Part shown: positions 13,693 through 28,600 of the stretch, piece after piece | How positions within the stretch are numbered: the first letter of the stretch is position 1 | Layout of the letters: each line of letters starts with the position of its first letter | Assembly (NCBI GenBank): GCA_014773175.1 | Contig: VXCM01002784.1 | Span: 82,586 to 146,585, forward strand | From: Lucifuga dentata | Lineage: Eukaryota; Chordata; Actinopteri; Ophidiiformes; Bythitidae | DNA length: 64,000 bases | Direction of reading: 5' to 3' | Program-made: the position numbers and the translations under genes | The notes under the pieces: model-generated | What the model was told of the DNA's origin: nothing | Databases searched by the model: none | Seen by the model: the letters and a program-made list of their open reading frames with translations, nothing else

Positions 13693-16600
13693 TTGAGAAC
13701 ATATGACATACGGAGCAGGAGGATGTTTGTTTGTGTAGGATGATTTTTGCGGGAGCCACAAGATGAGCCTTTGGGAATAGATTCCTACCATCAGAGAATC
13801 TGCTGGAAAGTTGGGAGGATGGAATCTTTAAGAGAACTGGACATAAAGTAGTTTGGAGTAGTTTGTAGTTGGAATTTGGGAAAATAACCATATAGGAACA
13901 TTTCCTAAAATCCTTAAAGGACCATACCACACAATTTGCATGTTTAAGTCTCTAATATATAAAATTTTCATACATGTTACGTTACTGACAATCATTTCCC
14001 AAAGGACAAAACCTTATTTCAGCTTTCCTGATATTTTGCTAAATCTCTTTATCTTTCAAAATCAAATGTTCAAGTGATACACCCACCTTAAAAATCCATG
14101 TTTCTCCTGCTAATAGTTACGCAGCCTTATGAAGTCACNNNNNNNNNNNNNNNNNNNNNNNNNNNNNNNNNNNNNNNNNNNNNNNNNNNNNNNNNNNNNN
14201 NNNNNNNNNNNNNNNNNNNNNNNNNNNNNNNNNNNNNNNNNNNNNNNNNNNNNNNNNNNNNNNNNNNNNNNNNNNNNNNNNNNNNNNNNNNNNNGTCTTG
14301 TTGGTGATGATGGATTACCTATCCCAAGAACGTTTACAGTATCAACAAGTTGATTTTAATAGCAGAATGAACTGAAACCAATGGAGGTCTGGAAGGTAGG
14401 AAAAACATTTTTAATTCACCGTTCCAGTAGTATGCTTTGGGAAATGATTGTCAGTAACATTACATGTATGAAAATTGAATATATTAGGCTCAAACACGCA
14501 AAATTGGTGGTATGGTCCTTTAAGAACAGGCTGAATCTCTCCACTGTTGGCAAAAACAAAACAGCTCCTACTCTTTGGAATATAAGTTTCCAGGACAGTA
14601 TCCATCAAATTACATAAGAGACTGACCTCAAAAGGCTCTCGTTGAAACCTGAATGAAGCTGCATTACTTGAAAAAGTTCTGGTGATGCTGATGTTTTTCT
14701 TTTTTTTTGTTGTCTTTCTTCATGACACCTCTTAAAAAAAGGAACTAGGGAACATTTTCCATTACATGGTTTTCTTATAATTAGGGAAGGAAAGAGCACA
14801 CGAGGTTATTAAAGCTCTGGACAGAAGAAGAAGGAATCGACTCTAAAAAGTTACTCAATCATGTGTGGACTTAAAATCTTATCCGTCAGGTGATAAATGA
14901 CAGATACTTTGTGGATTTTAGCAAATGATCAGCTTCAGGCTCCATTTATGAAGGAGGGAACATGGCTGCGTACGACTTTCATTCGCCCTTATCCACTTGC
15001 TGAGTCTGTTATTTATGAATCCCGCCTTTGCTTTCTAAAAAGTTTTCCCTGGAATTCCTGTGTTTTTTTTCCCTCCACCCATGAATTCCAAATACTTGGT
15101 CAGAAAAATCACAAACGGGAATGAGGAAAATACGAGTGCTGTGGCTTTTTTTTCCTGTGTGGGAGATGAGCTCAGTAACAGAGTCCTTATTTAAACACAC
15201 AGGAGAGATTCCCACACAAACACACAAACATTTCCAACGCTGACAAACTACCTAAAAGTTACTCTGCTGTGAGTCTGGGACACAGTACGATTATTTCAAG
15301 CATCGTGTTAACACCACAATTAGACTGAAATCAGCATCAATCAACATAAACTTACTATGAGGAGCAGATGTAGCTTATGCAATCGTTAATAGATGAACTC
15401 AACCATGTAAATGTTATCATTAAAGGAAGACACGTCCGCATGCATTTCTTCACCTGGCAGACTCTCCCTCATACTCCAATTATACAACGCATCACGTAGA
15501 TTCAGTGAGCTGCGGAATGTGTTTAACGTCACATTTTTGCCTTAAGACAAGATGTTTCATCTGTTTTATGAACAGTTTCCTGGTGTAAATGCACACCCGG
15601 AAGCTTTGACAGTTCCTGATATGTGATGATGTTGATGGCTGATGTGCTCAACTATAGCAGCAATCCAGATTTATGTGGTAAAGATCAAACATGTTTGACA
15701 TAATGCCAAAGGTCCAAAGAATAATGTCCTGAACCCTCAGAATTTCAGGTTCCCAAGAAAGCTGATTTATTGCTATCTCAAAACTCATTTATGAGGCAAA
15801 TTATAGTGTATGCTAGCTAAACAAACAACTTTTATTACTTTTAGATTGTTAGATCACATGTGAAAAGGTTTTGAAGCAGAATGACCACTGTGTCTGAATG
15901 CTGCAGTTCCTGTAATGGCCACTAGGTGCTGTCTATAAGAAAACTTCTATACTGAAGTCAATCTGGGAAACTCCTTATAAAGCTGAAACATTTTTCCACA
16001 AGTTAGGACTCAATGACTATTTTCATTTTAACATGTGATGTGGTGAGTTAATGCTGTTTCATGAAGAAGATGTTAAGGATTAAAGAGACTATATTTATAA
16101 CCGTTTCCTTGTTTCTTGACCGTTGCCTCAACTTTTAAACCCACGTCTGTATCTTTAAAATGGTTTTGCGGTGTCTGTGTTCTGGACTCACAGTTTGTTC
16201 CCTTTGAGGGCCGCGTGATGCAGCAAGTTGAAGCCGCGGTTGTTCTGCTGAGTGAAGTCGATGTTGGGCACCACAGCCAGGATCTCAATGATATTACGGA
16301 AATCTTTGGCAATGGCGTCATGGAGCGGCGTGTCCCCATACGAGTCCTGATTGAAAAATAAATGGTGATGAAACACGGTAAAGCAGGCTGCTGCAGATTA
16401 GCACGTTACCAAAGCAGTTACACAATTCTGCGGTCTCTTTCTTGAGGCTGTTGAGCAAAAAAAAAAAAAACAACAAAAAAAAAACAGAATCCCATTTTTG
16501 AATTTTTTGACTGCAACGATGTGACTCAGTGTGTCCTAAGACAGGAACGAAGAGATCATTTAAAAAACAAGCTGCCATCTTTAATGCTGAATGTCTGAAA

Positions 16601-19600
16601 TACAGAGAATCCCATCTAAAAAGGTTTCTTGTTATTTTACACTGGATTATTGTATTTATACTAATTTTGAGTCAATATCAATAGTTTATGGATGCAACAA
16701 GGATGTAGATCCATAACCGACACGTGCATTCACCCCCTAAACCTGGTTCTCAATTTATCTGCATGATTAATTTAAAATAAAAAAAGAATGACACATACAC
16801 AAACAACCCATATGCATGTGCAAGAAAACAAACTCTAGGCTGTTTCATTTCAGCCGAGCACCCACGCTGGTCAGGCAGAAGAGAAATGCCGCTGGCGTCT
16901 CAGACAGTCTGGAAAATCCACTGAAAGAGCTGCTAAAAGGCTTTAATGAGGCTAAAAGCTGAACTGAAGCAGGGTCACATCAAACTACAGAAAAGACTCG
17001 GTTTGAGTTTCAGGACTTCTCTGACACTATATGACCTCAGAGAAGCTCTCTCATTGGCTGACAGTCTTCATCTGCTCAGTCTGGCTATGAGCTAGCTGTT
17101 AGCTTTAGCTGAGCAGCAGCAATGAATTTTATTGGCCTTAAATTATCTTTACAAAGTCAACTGTTACAATTAGCATCAAGTTACTTTTCACTTGTTCAAC
17201 CATGTACTTCAACCGAGACGATATGTAATTCATAAATAAATTTTATGGGCTAAAAAAGAATATTACGCATATGACCAAGAATTAAACACGCTAAGATCCT
17301 AAGACGCTGTTGTTTTTCAAACCAGCAGCACGTTATGCAATCAAGCTTTTTGCATAATTATTCTGCATATGTATTCTGTTAACTGTAATTGTTTTTATTT
17401 ATCTACCTCATCCAGTTATTTTTTCTGATATATACAGCGCTGGCCAAAAGTACTACACCCCCTGTATTTTTGTGTAAACTTTTCTGAGTTAAAATACTCC
17501 AAACACAAGAAACTGTATTTTTTTTTAGTGCATTGGAGTAAGTACACCAAAAAAAAAGCAAATAGTTGTTAAAAGTTTTAAGTAGGAAGACACTTTAGAC
17601 ATATTGTTAAGATTTGAAGAAGAATACCAATATTATTAGTAGAGATCAAACAGGAAGTTAAAACATCTTCTTTGAGGTAGGGTCAGAGGACAAATGGTTT
17701 TGACATGTTTTCACTGACTTGTAGAAATGTTATAGTCATATTACTACTCTGAAATCCACATTTAAGTCTAAAGAATAGTTTAATATTCTGAATGAATACT
17801 CAGCTACTTGTAAACCATAAATAATCAACCAACCAGTAAATGAATTTTGATGCGTTTGGAGTGGTACTTTGGTCAAGTTTACACAAAAATACAGGTGCAG
17901 TACTTTTGGCCAGCGCTGTAATAATCTGTAAACATGCTGTTGAATTCCCATTTTTACACTTTGTGTATTTATTCTACTTAGCTGAAATCTCTCTTATTGT
18001 TACTGTATTTGCATTTTATTTAAACCTGTATTTTTTTTCAGCACTTTGTATTTTTGTCCACCTGTACCTGCTGCTGTGACACTTTAATTTCCTCTCATGG
18101 GATCAATAACGCTTATCTTATCTTTATCTGCGCTCGGCTTTCTCACCTGGAGGTTGACGTCAGCCGTGTGCTCAGTCAGCACCCTCACCACGTCAGTGAA
18201 GCCCTTGTTGACGGCGATGTGGAGCGCCGTGCACATGGAGTTATTCAGCAGGTTGACGTTGGCTCCTTTACTCAGCAACAGTCGTGCAATTTCTGCCTGA
18301 TTGCTAAACCAAAACATGACAAACGCACACAGATTAATCGTCCTCCTCACTGCCTTTCAGTTCTGTTGCTTAAAAATGTGAATGATTTAAAATATCCCGA
18401 CAGTGTTTTAAATTACGTTAATATAAACCAGTATATAAAATCTACTAAAACCTGCTGTGGTGTCTTTTATACAAAAAAAATTAAGAAATACAACTATGCA
18501 AAGCTCCAGGGTTGCGTGTTAACTTCACTCTTAATCCTGACCATTCTGGTCAGGATTAATGGTCAATGGTCAGGGGTCAGGGGTCATGTGTGGAAAAAAA
18601 TAATAAAGTGGGTTTAAAAAAAAAAAAAAAAAAAAAAAAAANGCTTTATGTTTTTTTTTTTCTCTTCTGAAACGTACTAAAAATAGGTCAAAGCTACAGC
18701 GCAGTAACGTGTTTTGCTGCTGTTTGAGGAACGATTTCCGGTTAGCTAAATGCTAATGCTACTGCTAGCTAACTGGAGCAGCTAACGTGTCTGTGACTGT
18801 ACCCCCTACAAGTTCCAATGAAAAAACAAGTCAGTGAATAAAGTCACTCACTACTACTTTTGACAGCGTTCTAGCAGCAAAACAGCTGCGTTGCTGCGCT
18901 GTAGCTTTGACCTATTTGTAGTACGTTAGAGAGGAGAAAAAATCAGAAAGCGAAAAAAAAAAAAAAAAANAAAAAAAAAAAAAAAAGCAGAAAAAACGAG
19001 GAAAAAAAACAGAGAAAAAAATAAGTTTTTTTTAAACCTCCAAATGATTTTTTTTTTGACCTCCAACTCGTTTTTTTTCTTCGATATCCCCTTAGGGGTG
19101 TCAGCTTTTTTTNTTTTTTTTTTTTTACCCACTTCATTTTTTTCACACGACCCCTAAGGGCTCCATATGTTTGCATTATGTTCCACTTAAAAAAAAAGAT
19201 TCAGCGTGTACTCGTCCCTGCGGAGATGATGTCAGTGACTTTGTGAGTGTGTGACAGAGTGGTGAGGTGACTCAGATTAGGCAGCACTTTAATGCTGTGG
19301 GTTATGTGAATGATTATTCTGAAAGGGAAAAGGCAGGCAGAAGTCCATCTGTCACTCCAAAGCTAAAGCTTGTGAATTACAGTTCACCAGAAAGTTCCAC
19401 TTAGTTCACCAAACAAGACAAGCAACATTTCCACTTCCTGTCAGGAGTCGGGAAGGAAAGACAACTTTGCTGATGAATTTAGTATGTCTATCAGAGATGT
19501 GATTTGGGATATAAATCTAATTTACATGGTTGGTGTCTTGTTTCTTTCCATAGCAGTAACAGTGACAATATTGCTTTATTTAACTGGATTTTATTTGATT

Positions 19601-22600
19601 TCTGATGTCTGAAATTTTCCACATCCTGCTGTTCGTAAAATGACAATAATACAAAAGCAAATTTAAGTTGCAGCCGTGTGTTTTCTGACTGTCAGAGTTC
19701 AAAATCTGTAGTTCTACCGGAGCTACTGGTAATACTTGATCCATATTAAAACATGAGCTATAATACATCACGATAACAGCAAATTTTAAACCGCTTACAG
19801 TGCATTTTTAATTTTAGGCTTATTGCAAGTAAACTTTATACTTTCTTCCAAACAATAGATACAACCAAAAAAGTTTCTGATTCAGGTATTAGTTGACTAT
19901 CAAATTCAGCAATGACAACACAAATCCTTTGTCATTGACGTTTCCAGTGTGCATTTTGTTTGCATCTCCGTCATTGTGTGTGTGTGTGTGTGTGTGTGTG
20001 TGCTCACCCAAAGGCAGTGTAGTGCAATGCTGTATCTCCATCTTCATCCTTGACCTCGATGGAGCTGCTGGCCTGCAGCAAGGCCTTCACCACCTCCATG
20101 TGGCCTTGGTGAGCAGCGACCTGCAGTGCAGTCTTTCCCTGGTTCTTGATATCCACCTGCCAGTGTCACACACATGGATGCAGACTCATAAAGGATGGAT
20201 GGAGGCTTTGACCCTCAACACACTCTGCATCTATCATCTAAAGGTAGTAAATGCAGTCAAAAGCAAAAGAAAGTCACGAGCTGTCGTTGAGTACGTTCCT
20301 CCGCCGAGGCCAAAAAGTCCAGAGAAAATTTGTCGTTTTAATAATTCTCTGGTCAAAAAGGAAAGAAACAATGGACACACTTCACAACAAAATCACACTA
20401 GCGGTACAGCATCACACTAAATAAACTGAAGTTTATTCATAAAGCTTCTCTGATACCTCTGGTGTCCCATTAACAGAGTGTTGTTTTAAGGTGTGTCTCA
20501 GGTAAATGCAAATAAAGTTCAGTGTGTTAATGAGATGCTTCATATTTAAGAGCCAAGATTTACTTGGTGTCAAAGCAAAGTTAACATGTTAAACCAGCAA
20601 ATCTGTATTTTAAAGGACCATACCGTCCATTTTGCATGTTTGAGCCTAATATATTCAATTTTCATACATGTAACGTTACTGACAACCATTTCCCAAAGCA
20701 TACTACTGGAACGGTGAATTAAAAATGTTTTTCCTACCTGGTTTCCAACCTGCATTTATTGAAAAATTTAAAGGACCGTGACTTCATAAGGCTGTGTAAC
20801 TATTAGCAGGAGAAACATGGATTTTTAAGGTGGGTGTATCACTTGAATATTTGATTTTGAAAGATTAAGAGATTTTGCAAAATATCAGGAAAGCTGAAAT
20901 ACGGTTTTATCCTTTGGGAAATGATTGTCAGTAACGTAACATGTATGAAAATTGAATATATTAGGCTCAAACATGCAAAATGGCCGGGTTGGTCCTTAAA
21001 GAGAATGACACTAAAATGTGTGCGAGATCAGATCAAAACTTACCACTTAATACATTGATTGATCAACTGAGTGGACTTAAACATCACATATATTGATCAC
21101 TAGCACACGTGAGGCAAAAACAGTTCAAAATATTATCCAGATTTTGTACTGATGAAATTTACCATCAGACTGAAACAGGTCCTAATTTTTGCATGACGGT
21201 GTTTTATGAATCGCTTCCCTGACATGTAAATAAAGAAGCGCTGTAGTATCACCTTTTTCAAGGCAAAAAGATGCAGATACCTGGCAGTTTATGAAGTCTG
21301 GCACTTATGAACCTGCCCCAATATTTTTCTAGATCTCTCTACATAACTATGAAAAGAAAGAAACATCAAATCTGCTTGCTTACTGCTGAATCAGCATCGT
21401 CTCAGCTACACGTTAGTGCTTCCTGCATGTTTCAGGAATAAAACTACTTTTGCCTGTTTCCACACAGACCTCCTAAATACACTGCATGAATTTCAATCAC
21501 ATGGCACCTCTTGCATAATTAACGACAAAAACCAATTCTGATGTCCAGCTTGGTTGGAGATAAAACGATGATAATGCTCCTGTCAGGCTTTTGTTCCTCA
21601 CCTTGTGCTCTTGATTTGGTTCTGTGTTGCATAAGTTTTTTGGTGCGAAAACTTTGATAGTTCATCATCTAAAACTTTATCTCGCCATTAGACGTGTGAC
21701 TCCAATTTGATGAATCTTAGCAGGAATGTCCAATTTTCCCACAGTGTAGTGCAGCGTGTCCCCCCCGCTCAGTGAGTCATCCTGCCCCTTGAAATCCCCG
21801 CCCCCACTCTTGGTCTCCTCGTGGANCCCCCCGCTCAGTGAGTCATCCTGCCCCTTGAAATCCCCGCCCCCACTCTTGGTCTCCTCGTGGAAAGAGCTCT
21901 TGGAACACAGCGTGGACTGCAGCAAAAGGAAGGAGTGCTGCACTAACCTTGTCAGGATACTTCTGCACCAACTCCCGCACTTTGCTGGCACTGCCGTGTG
22001 CTGCCTCGATGACCAGCCGGCTGGGATTGTCCTGCTCTGTGGACTGAGACAGCAGTTTCTCTAAGACTGAGATGACAGTACCTGCACAAACAGACACGGA
22101 GCAAAAGGAAAAAGGACGAGAAAGAGAAAAGGAGGGGCAGAGAAACGAGAGAAAAGGTTAATTTAACTCAGTCAGTGCTAGATAAGGTTTGCAAAGCATC
22201 CAGAAAGCCGAAACCACGAAGACACACTAGTTAATGGGTTTGTCAAAGCTGCAAAAGCATTACAATGAGCCAAAACGTCCCTTCATGCGGTGCGATTTGA
22301 CCACACACAAACATGTACACACACATACACACATGCAAATCATCACTCTTTGTCATCCGCTGAGGTCAATACAATGAACAGAACAGATTCAGAGACTGCT
22401 GAGAACTTCGGCTGTGCTGCCAAAGCCTCTTGCTCATCATGCAGGATCACAACATGCTATGGAAAGGAACGTTTCAAGTCAAGTTGCTGTAAAAGCAGAA
22501 AAGGGAATTTCCTGGTCCACGGCCATCTTCGCTGCAGAACGAGCATGCATGGCAGAGATAGCTGGAATGAGGGTAAAAGTGGAGCTGCTGGATGGAGTGT

Positions 22601-25600
22601 TAGAGATGAGCCCCCGTGTCCCGGCAGAGGCCTTACTTCCAGATTCGTTGGGGTTCTCGGCCGTCATGAGGTTGGCGTCCACCTCCACAGTCTGGGTCGA
22701 AAGGCACGACGGGTTGAATGTCCAAGTCTGGCCTCCAAACGCCACCCGTAGGTCACCATCCGCGTACACTTTCAACACCTTCCCAACCTGGCCAAGGACC
22801 TGGATGAATATTTAGTGAGGAGGATGAGGTATTAGCGGAGAGAAGATAATCCCAAAGGAACTCTAAATGTTTCTGATGTACATCCAGAATCCCAACAACA
22901 GCAACAATTAACTCCCATCGCGTAAATGTCTCTTGTGAGCAGCAACTTCCACCCTTCCTCCTTGGACTTTATATGAAGTCCAACACTCAAGACTCCAAAA
23001 ATGTTTTCCCAAAACATTGGTGTAGTGAGCTTGGTCCTAATGCTAATGCTAAAGCTATCTCGCTGGTGCTAAGCTTACACGAGGTAAACTTGTCTCTTCA
23101 GAATAAAGCAAAAATATGAGAAGCAGGAACAATATTTTCTCTGTTAACAACAGAAGAGCCAGTTCATAAGAAGAATTCACGGCGGATGGATTTGAACATC
23201 CCTCCATGCCGAAAGATTTTATTCTGAAATGCAATGTCAATTCTGCCTGTGGACGTGCGGCATCAGGTTCATCAGCGTTCTAACTTTAGCGTGACCCTTG
23301 AACTCACTAAACCATTGTTTCAGAAAAGCTATTTTTGGCAGTTTGACAGTCTCACCACATTGTTGCTACCCGGAAGCTGCACACAAAATGGGCTCTGAAA
23401 GAATTTATTAACGTTGATGTTTGGCTTTGGAACGGCATGTCAGGACAAAACCATCAAGAGTCTCTTTGGGTTAGTGAGGAAAAGTGTTTTAGAAGGACTA
23501 ACAAGGTCGCTACGAACCATTTCTGTGCCTTTATTTAACTATTGGCAAATTGCCAGGATATGTTCATCAAAACAGCTCTAATACTGATTATTTTCTGATG
23601 GTACACTGAGTATTCCTGCTCAAACTCAGCACAGTGCAAGCCATTATGTTATCCAAACAGCAAAAACCTGAAGATACCAGCGTTTGCCATGGATTCAGAC
23701 GCAAATTAATACCAAACTGCAGAAAATGCCGGATACAGTGAAACGTTTTAGTATAGCATCAACAGGCTACCATTAATATATTATTTCACGTGTTTACTAT
23801 ATTATTATTATATTAAACACCAGGCTAAATGAGCATACAGGCGCCATGCTGTCTGTCCACTCTCCATGGCCGGCCTGCAGCCTCTTCACACTCTCCATGT
23901 CCTCCAAAACTCGTACGAGCTCACCCACTCCAAAAGTGTTCACCTAGGGGTTAAAAAAAAAAAAAGCTTGTTTAACATTTAATAATACTTAACCTCAGGC
24001 AATATTATTTAAGTGGAATCTTGATTAACCAGCTATAATACTGGCATTCTGAGGTAGTAAACTATGCGAGAGCCTGTTTGTTCTTTTAGCAGGAAGCTGC
24101 AGCTGAAGCGTACCTTGGTGAGAGCTCCAGGATGGAACGTCCAGCGGATGTTGTTGCTGTACTGGACTCTCACATCTCCCCGGTCGGTGATTCTGTGAAC
24201 AGTCCCAATCCTGCAAATATACTGAAAACACAAACAGGCTTTTTTTTTTTTTTTAAACCCCAGGTCACCCCTCCCTGGCTGTGACCTTACTGTTCCTTCT
24301 GCAGCTGTGATTTGACAGAAACGTGCTCGGTTTGCTTTTGCTCTGCTGCACGTCGACGTCCATCTGAGCCTGTTACATAAATAGTCTGTCTGCCATGTTG
24401 AAGAGGGACGTGTTTATTCAGCGTGAGGCCATGTTTGTCTAATGTATAACATGGTACATGCTATTTTTTTTTTATTTGTTTGCACAGATATAAAAAAAAA
24501 AAAAAAAAAANAAAAAAAAAAAAAAAAAAGACAGTTAAAGGACCATACCATATGTTTTGCATGTTTTAGCCAAATATATTCAATTTCATACATGTAACGT
24601 TACTGACAATCATTTCCCAAAGCATACTACTGGAACAGTGAATTAAAAATGTTTTTCCTACCTTCCAGACCTCCATTGGTTTCAGTTCATTCTGCTATTA
24701 AAATCAACTTGTTGATACTTGAAACATAATCCATCATCACCAATAAGACGTGTATTCATTTTTTAGAAGTTATGTAATTTTAGCATTTAAGCTCAATAAA
24801 AAGTGTGGAGTGAATGTATGCCTCCACCNNNNNGCTGTGTAACTATTAGCAGGAGAAACATGGATTTTTAAGGTGGGTGTATCACTTGAATATTTGATTT
24901 TGAAAGATTAAGAGATTTAGCAAAATATCAGGAAAGCTGAAATATGGTTTATCCTTTGAGAAATGATTGTCAGTAACGTAACATGTATGAAAATTGAATA
25001 TATTAGAGACTTAAACATGCAAAATGGTTTGTATGGTCCTTTACAGTATTATATGTTGCACTATACGCAATATATTCATAAAATTAAAAAAATGTATACA
25101 GTACTAGTTTCAGATCAAACACCACAAAGCAGATGCAGCAGAATGAAAATGGAAGTATTCGCTGTGATTAATGTTTAATTGGATTCCTTAAATTTAAGAA
25201 ATTTAAGTTTAAGAAACTTTGCAAAATATCAGGAAAACTGAAATACGGTTTTATCCTTTGGGAAATGATTGTCAGTAACGTAACATGTATGAAAACTGAA
25301 TATATTAGATTCAAATATGCAAAATGGGTGCTATGCTCTTTTAAGTAAAACAATGAAAAGACAAGACAGTCTACTAGTAAACAAAAAAATAACAAGCTTA
25401 AGAACATAATGTGGAGGAGAGGCCAAAAAAACACAAAAACAAAAAAAAACACAATAAAGGCTTGTCTGCTCCTTCCCAAAATTGGAAGCTCAACTCGAGA
25501 TGAACTTACTGAATCAGATAAGCATTAGATAGAATAATAATAATAGTAATGAAATAAAGAGAAGTACATCACAAAAAATAAATAAATAACAAAAGGGAGA

Positions 25601-28600
25601 TATGCTATCTGTTAAGTAAAGAGTTAACAGTCCTCAAACTGTACAGCAACAAGTAAAGTAATACCTCAGCCATTTTGGGGTTCCACCCTCCGTGGCCCTC
25701 CTGCATCTGACGCAGGATGTCCACCTCCAGCAGACATTTGACCTTGTCTCCCTGCAGGAAGGAGTGACCGTCAGCACTCTCCTGGCGCTGCAGCTCTGCG
25801 TGCTCACCTGGACGGACAGGTGTCAAAACCAGCAAATATTCACAAACTGATTCTTTAAGACAATAATAATGATTTTGGATTATAGTCAAGCTGTCATGGA
25901 AATTCACACGTCTCAGCTACTTCCACACGCTTCAAGGTCGGAACTTCAAACTAACTGCATTGTGTTCAGCTTGACCAGATCTTTAAGGGGTGTCAACAGA
26001 ATTTTCCTATCTTTCATACTTTTTGAATTATTAAACTTTATTCAAATCAATTTTTCCATTTATTCAAAAATTTCCAAAATGTCCAATTTTCTGAACTCAA
26101 CTATTTCCACAGCCTTCAAGATAGAAACTTCAAACCAACTTCATAGTGTTCAGCTTGATGTGTACTTTAAATGCACCTAGAACAAAATTTTCCTATCTTT
26201 TATTCTTTTCAAAATATTCAACCTTACTTAAGCACATTTTTTCAACTGTTTTTTTTTTTTTTAAACTTTCCCCATTAAACTGAATGCAGAGCATTCAAAA
26301 TGTCTTCAAATCGTCTCCTCTTTTACTCACTTATCTCATTTCAAACTTCTTCAGCTGCTGCTTTTTTCACATCTTTTCAAGCAACTTGCAATAATTTCAA
26401 GCAGCAGTTTTCAATTCTGTGCATTCACCCTGCAGCTTCTAGCTTTACAGAGCTATCTGACGAACAAATGAGAAATGAATGACTTCGTGTCAAAGGAATT
26501 CATAGTTAGAAACAGGAATCTCGTCTCACCGAGCTTTGGCAAGTGGTCTTTGTAGTAGAATCCTCCCTGGCTGTCAGACACGTATTTCAGGTCTACTTTG
26601 CCTTTGTGGCCCATCCGGTAGACGTTGGTGGTGCCATTAGACCAGGTGACGCTGGCCACGCTGCGGCCAGACTCCGTATCCCAGCNCGTTGGTGGTGCCA
26701 TTAGACCAGGTGACGCTGGCCACGCTGCGGCCAGACTCCGTATCCCAGCCGCGAATGTCCATTACCTTCCCAACCTTACCCTCCCCGCCTACACACACAC
26801 ACACATGTAGGCACACATAGGTACACAAATATGCAGGAAACAGTAAAGTATCAGTGTGTGTGTGTTGGGAGGGGCAAAGAGACGGACAGCTGAAAAAAAA
26901 AAAAAAAATCACTTTCCTGATTTTTATAAATATAAATTGGTTAAAAGTGCATTTTGGCTTGTATGGGAGAAGAACTGTAAGAAAAAACATGGAAGAACAA
27001 CAATCAGTACATCCACAACTTTAAAACATGTGTCATCTAAAATAAAAAAATAAATAAAAGTTAAAAATGGAAGAGGTGAATGAAGGAGACAGGTGAATTG
27101 ACAGACAGATGTGTGTGAGACAGTTTTCCTGTGGGGAAAGAGGAGCTGTGGAAGACATGTATCCAAACAACACAGAACACGAAAACAGGAAGTTCAAAAT
27201 AAGAATAAAGTTTTCCAAACCACCTTTTAGCCGTGCATGGTTTCAGATCCATACGTTAACCTTTATGACCTAAGAAAGCCTTTAGGCCAATTAAGTCATC
27301 AAGTTGCCCCATCGCCTAACCACACCAACTAAAGCAGATGCTGTAAAAGTGTGTGGTGGTCCGGAGGTTTCTGAGCATGTGCAGAACATCCTGAGTTCAC
27401 TTACCACACACAGCATTTAAGCTTGATGGGTGATTTAAGCAAACCCCAGGCCTCCGCTTCAAAGACACCAAAAGGACATTTTGACTCATTCGCCCTAACC
27501 CAGAAAACGCTGCTATTCTCAGAGACAAAGATGACCCCAGACCAGAAACACAAATAGATAATAACGTTTTATCTTCCCCTTAAAGGATCATACCGGTCGT
27601 TTTGGCATGTTTGAGCCTACCTGCGTACACGTTACATTACTGCCAACCATTTTCCAAAACATGAAACAGTATTTTAGCTTTTCTGGTATTTTGTGCAATC
27701 CCTTTCAAAATCAAATTTTCAAACGTTAAAATTCAATATTTCACCTACAAACATTTATGAACGATTGTGAAAGTATGGTCATTATAATTTCTCTAGATTC
27801 CCTGGAGGGGGCATATATTTTCTATCATGCAGCTCTGTGTTGAACCAGTTGAATACAGTTACTACGACAAAAAAATTTAACAGATGTCATGTTCGTTGTG
27901 ATGGATTATTCATCTCAAGCACGTATCAAGTCTCTACAAGTTGATTTTTATAGGTACTGGAATGAACTGAAATCAAAGGCTGTCTGGAAGGTAGGAAAAA
28001 CAATTCTAATATTTACTCCAGTAGTATGTTTGGAAAATGGTTGTCAGTAACTTAACATGTATGCAGGTTGTATTTATTGAGCTGAAACATGCAAAAAAAA
28101 AAAAAAAAAANAAAAAAAAAAAAAAAAATCACCGGTATGGTCCTTTAAGGAAACATTCAGGGGCTTTAATTTATCACCAAGGTGGATGACTCAGTTGTTA
28201 TTAAAGCTATTTGAAACTTCAACCAGTGGCTCTATTCCTGTCTGACAGAAAAGACATTTAAATGCCATTTGGCTCTTAACGACTTTTTTTTTCTTTTTTT
28301 TTTTTTTTTTTTNTTTTTTTTTTTTTTTTTTACAGTCGTTAAATAATTTTTCACTGACACATGAAAAGAAAAGTAAAAAAAAACCTCAAAAAGCAGACAT
28401 TCTCAACTTTTTCACAACACCTGCAAGCTATATTTTTTAAAGTCACAGACCTTCTCTAATAATCCCATTAATTAATAGACAGGATTTGAAAAACCGCCAA
28501 GGAAAATAAACGTTAATGAACGAGGTCTCCGAACACGCAGACACGGGCACATCTGTGGAGCAGACTCCACGTGAGTCATGGCAGCGTAAGTGCACGCAGA

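Larger units (their letters stand above)
8865..16191 (-). other. mib2 intron of 7.3 kb, repeat-rich
   Basis: Contains (GT)n/(CGTG)n at about 9474-9538, TTAA-MITE copies 3 and 4, the second 'CATAAAAC' repeat, a 66-bp duplication around the N at 11008, a perfect hairpin (13371-13414), (TC)n at about 13655-13689 and a 156-base N run (14139-14294). No exon was recognised; mib2 reads directly across it. Confidence 0.8.
16347..18146 (-). other. mib2 intron with a Tc1/mariner-type element
   Basis: About 1.8 kb. It holds a TA-flanked MITE (17435-17918) and a likely retroelement tail (about 18050-18125) just before the next exon. Otherwise it is AT-rich with nothing recognised. Confidence 0.8.
18304..20007 (-). 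other. mib2 intron rich in poly(A)/(T) and an inverted-repeat element
   Basis: About 1.7 kb. It contains a 12-bp hairpin (18531-18559), an inverted-repeat element (18650-18940), three homopolymer gaps (18642, 18970, 19113) and a CA tract touching the exon donor (19976-20002). Lys/Phe-rich open frames here are homopolymer artefacts. Confidence 0.8.
20157..21947 (-). other. mib2 intron with a coding-like segment
   Basis: About 1.8 kb. It holds a deleted TTAA-MITE (20610-20999), an inverted 'CATAAAAC' repeat (21000-21300) and, next to the following exon, a GC-rich segment with an open frame (about 21677-21916) described separately. Confidence 0.8.

Noticed and set aside
18926..19176. Lys- and Phe-rich minus-strand frames
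   Set aside because: Homopolymer A/T runs interrupted by assembly gaps.
19893..20420. 175-residue plus-strand frame with VCVCVCV run
   Set aside because: Combines a (TG)n microsatellite with the reverse of a mib2 exon.
22290..22751. Plus-strand 153-residue frame over mib2 exon and intron
   Set aside because: Crosses a real mib2 splice donor and has no recognisable feature.
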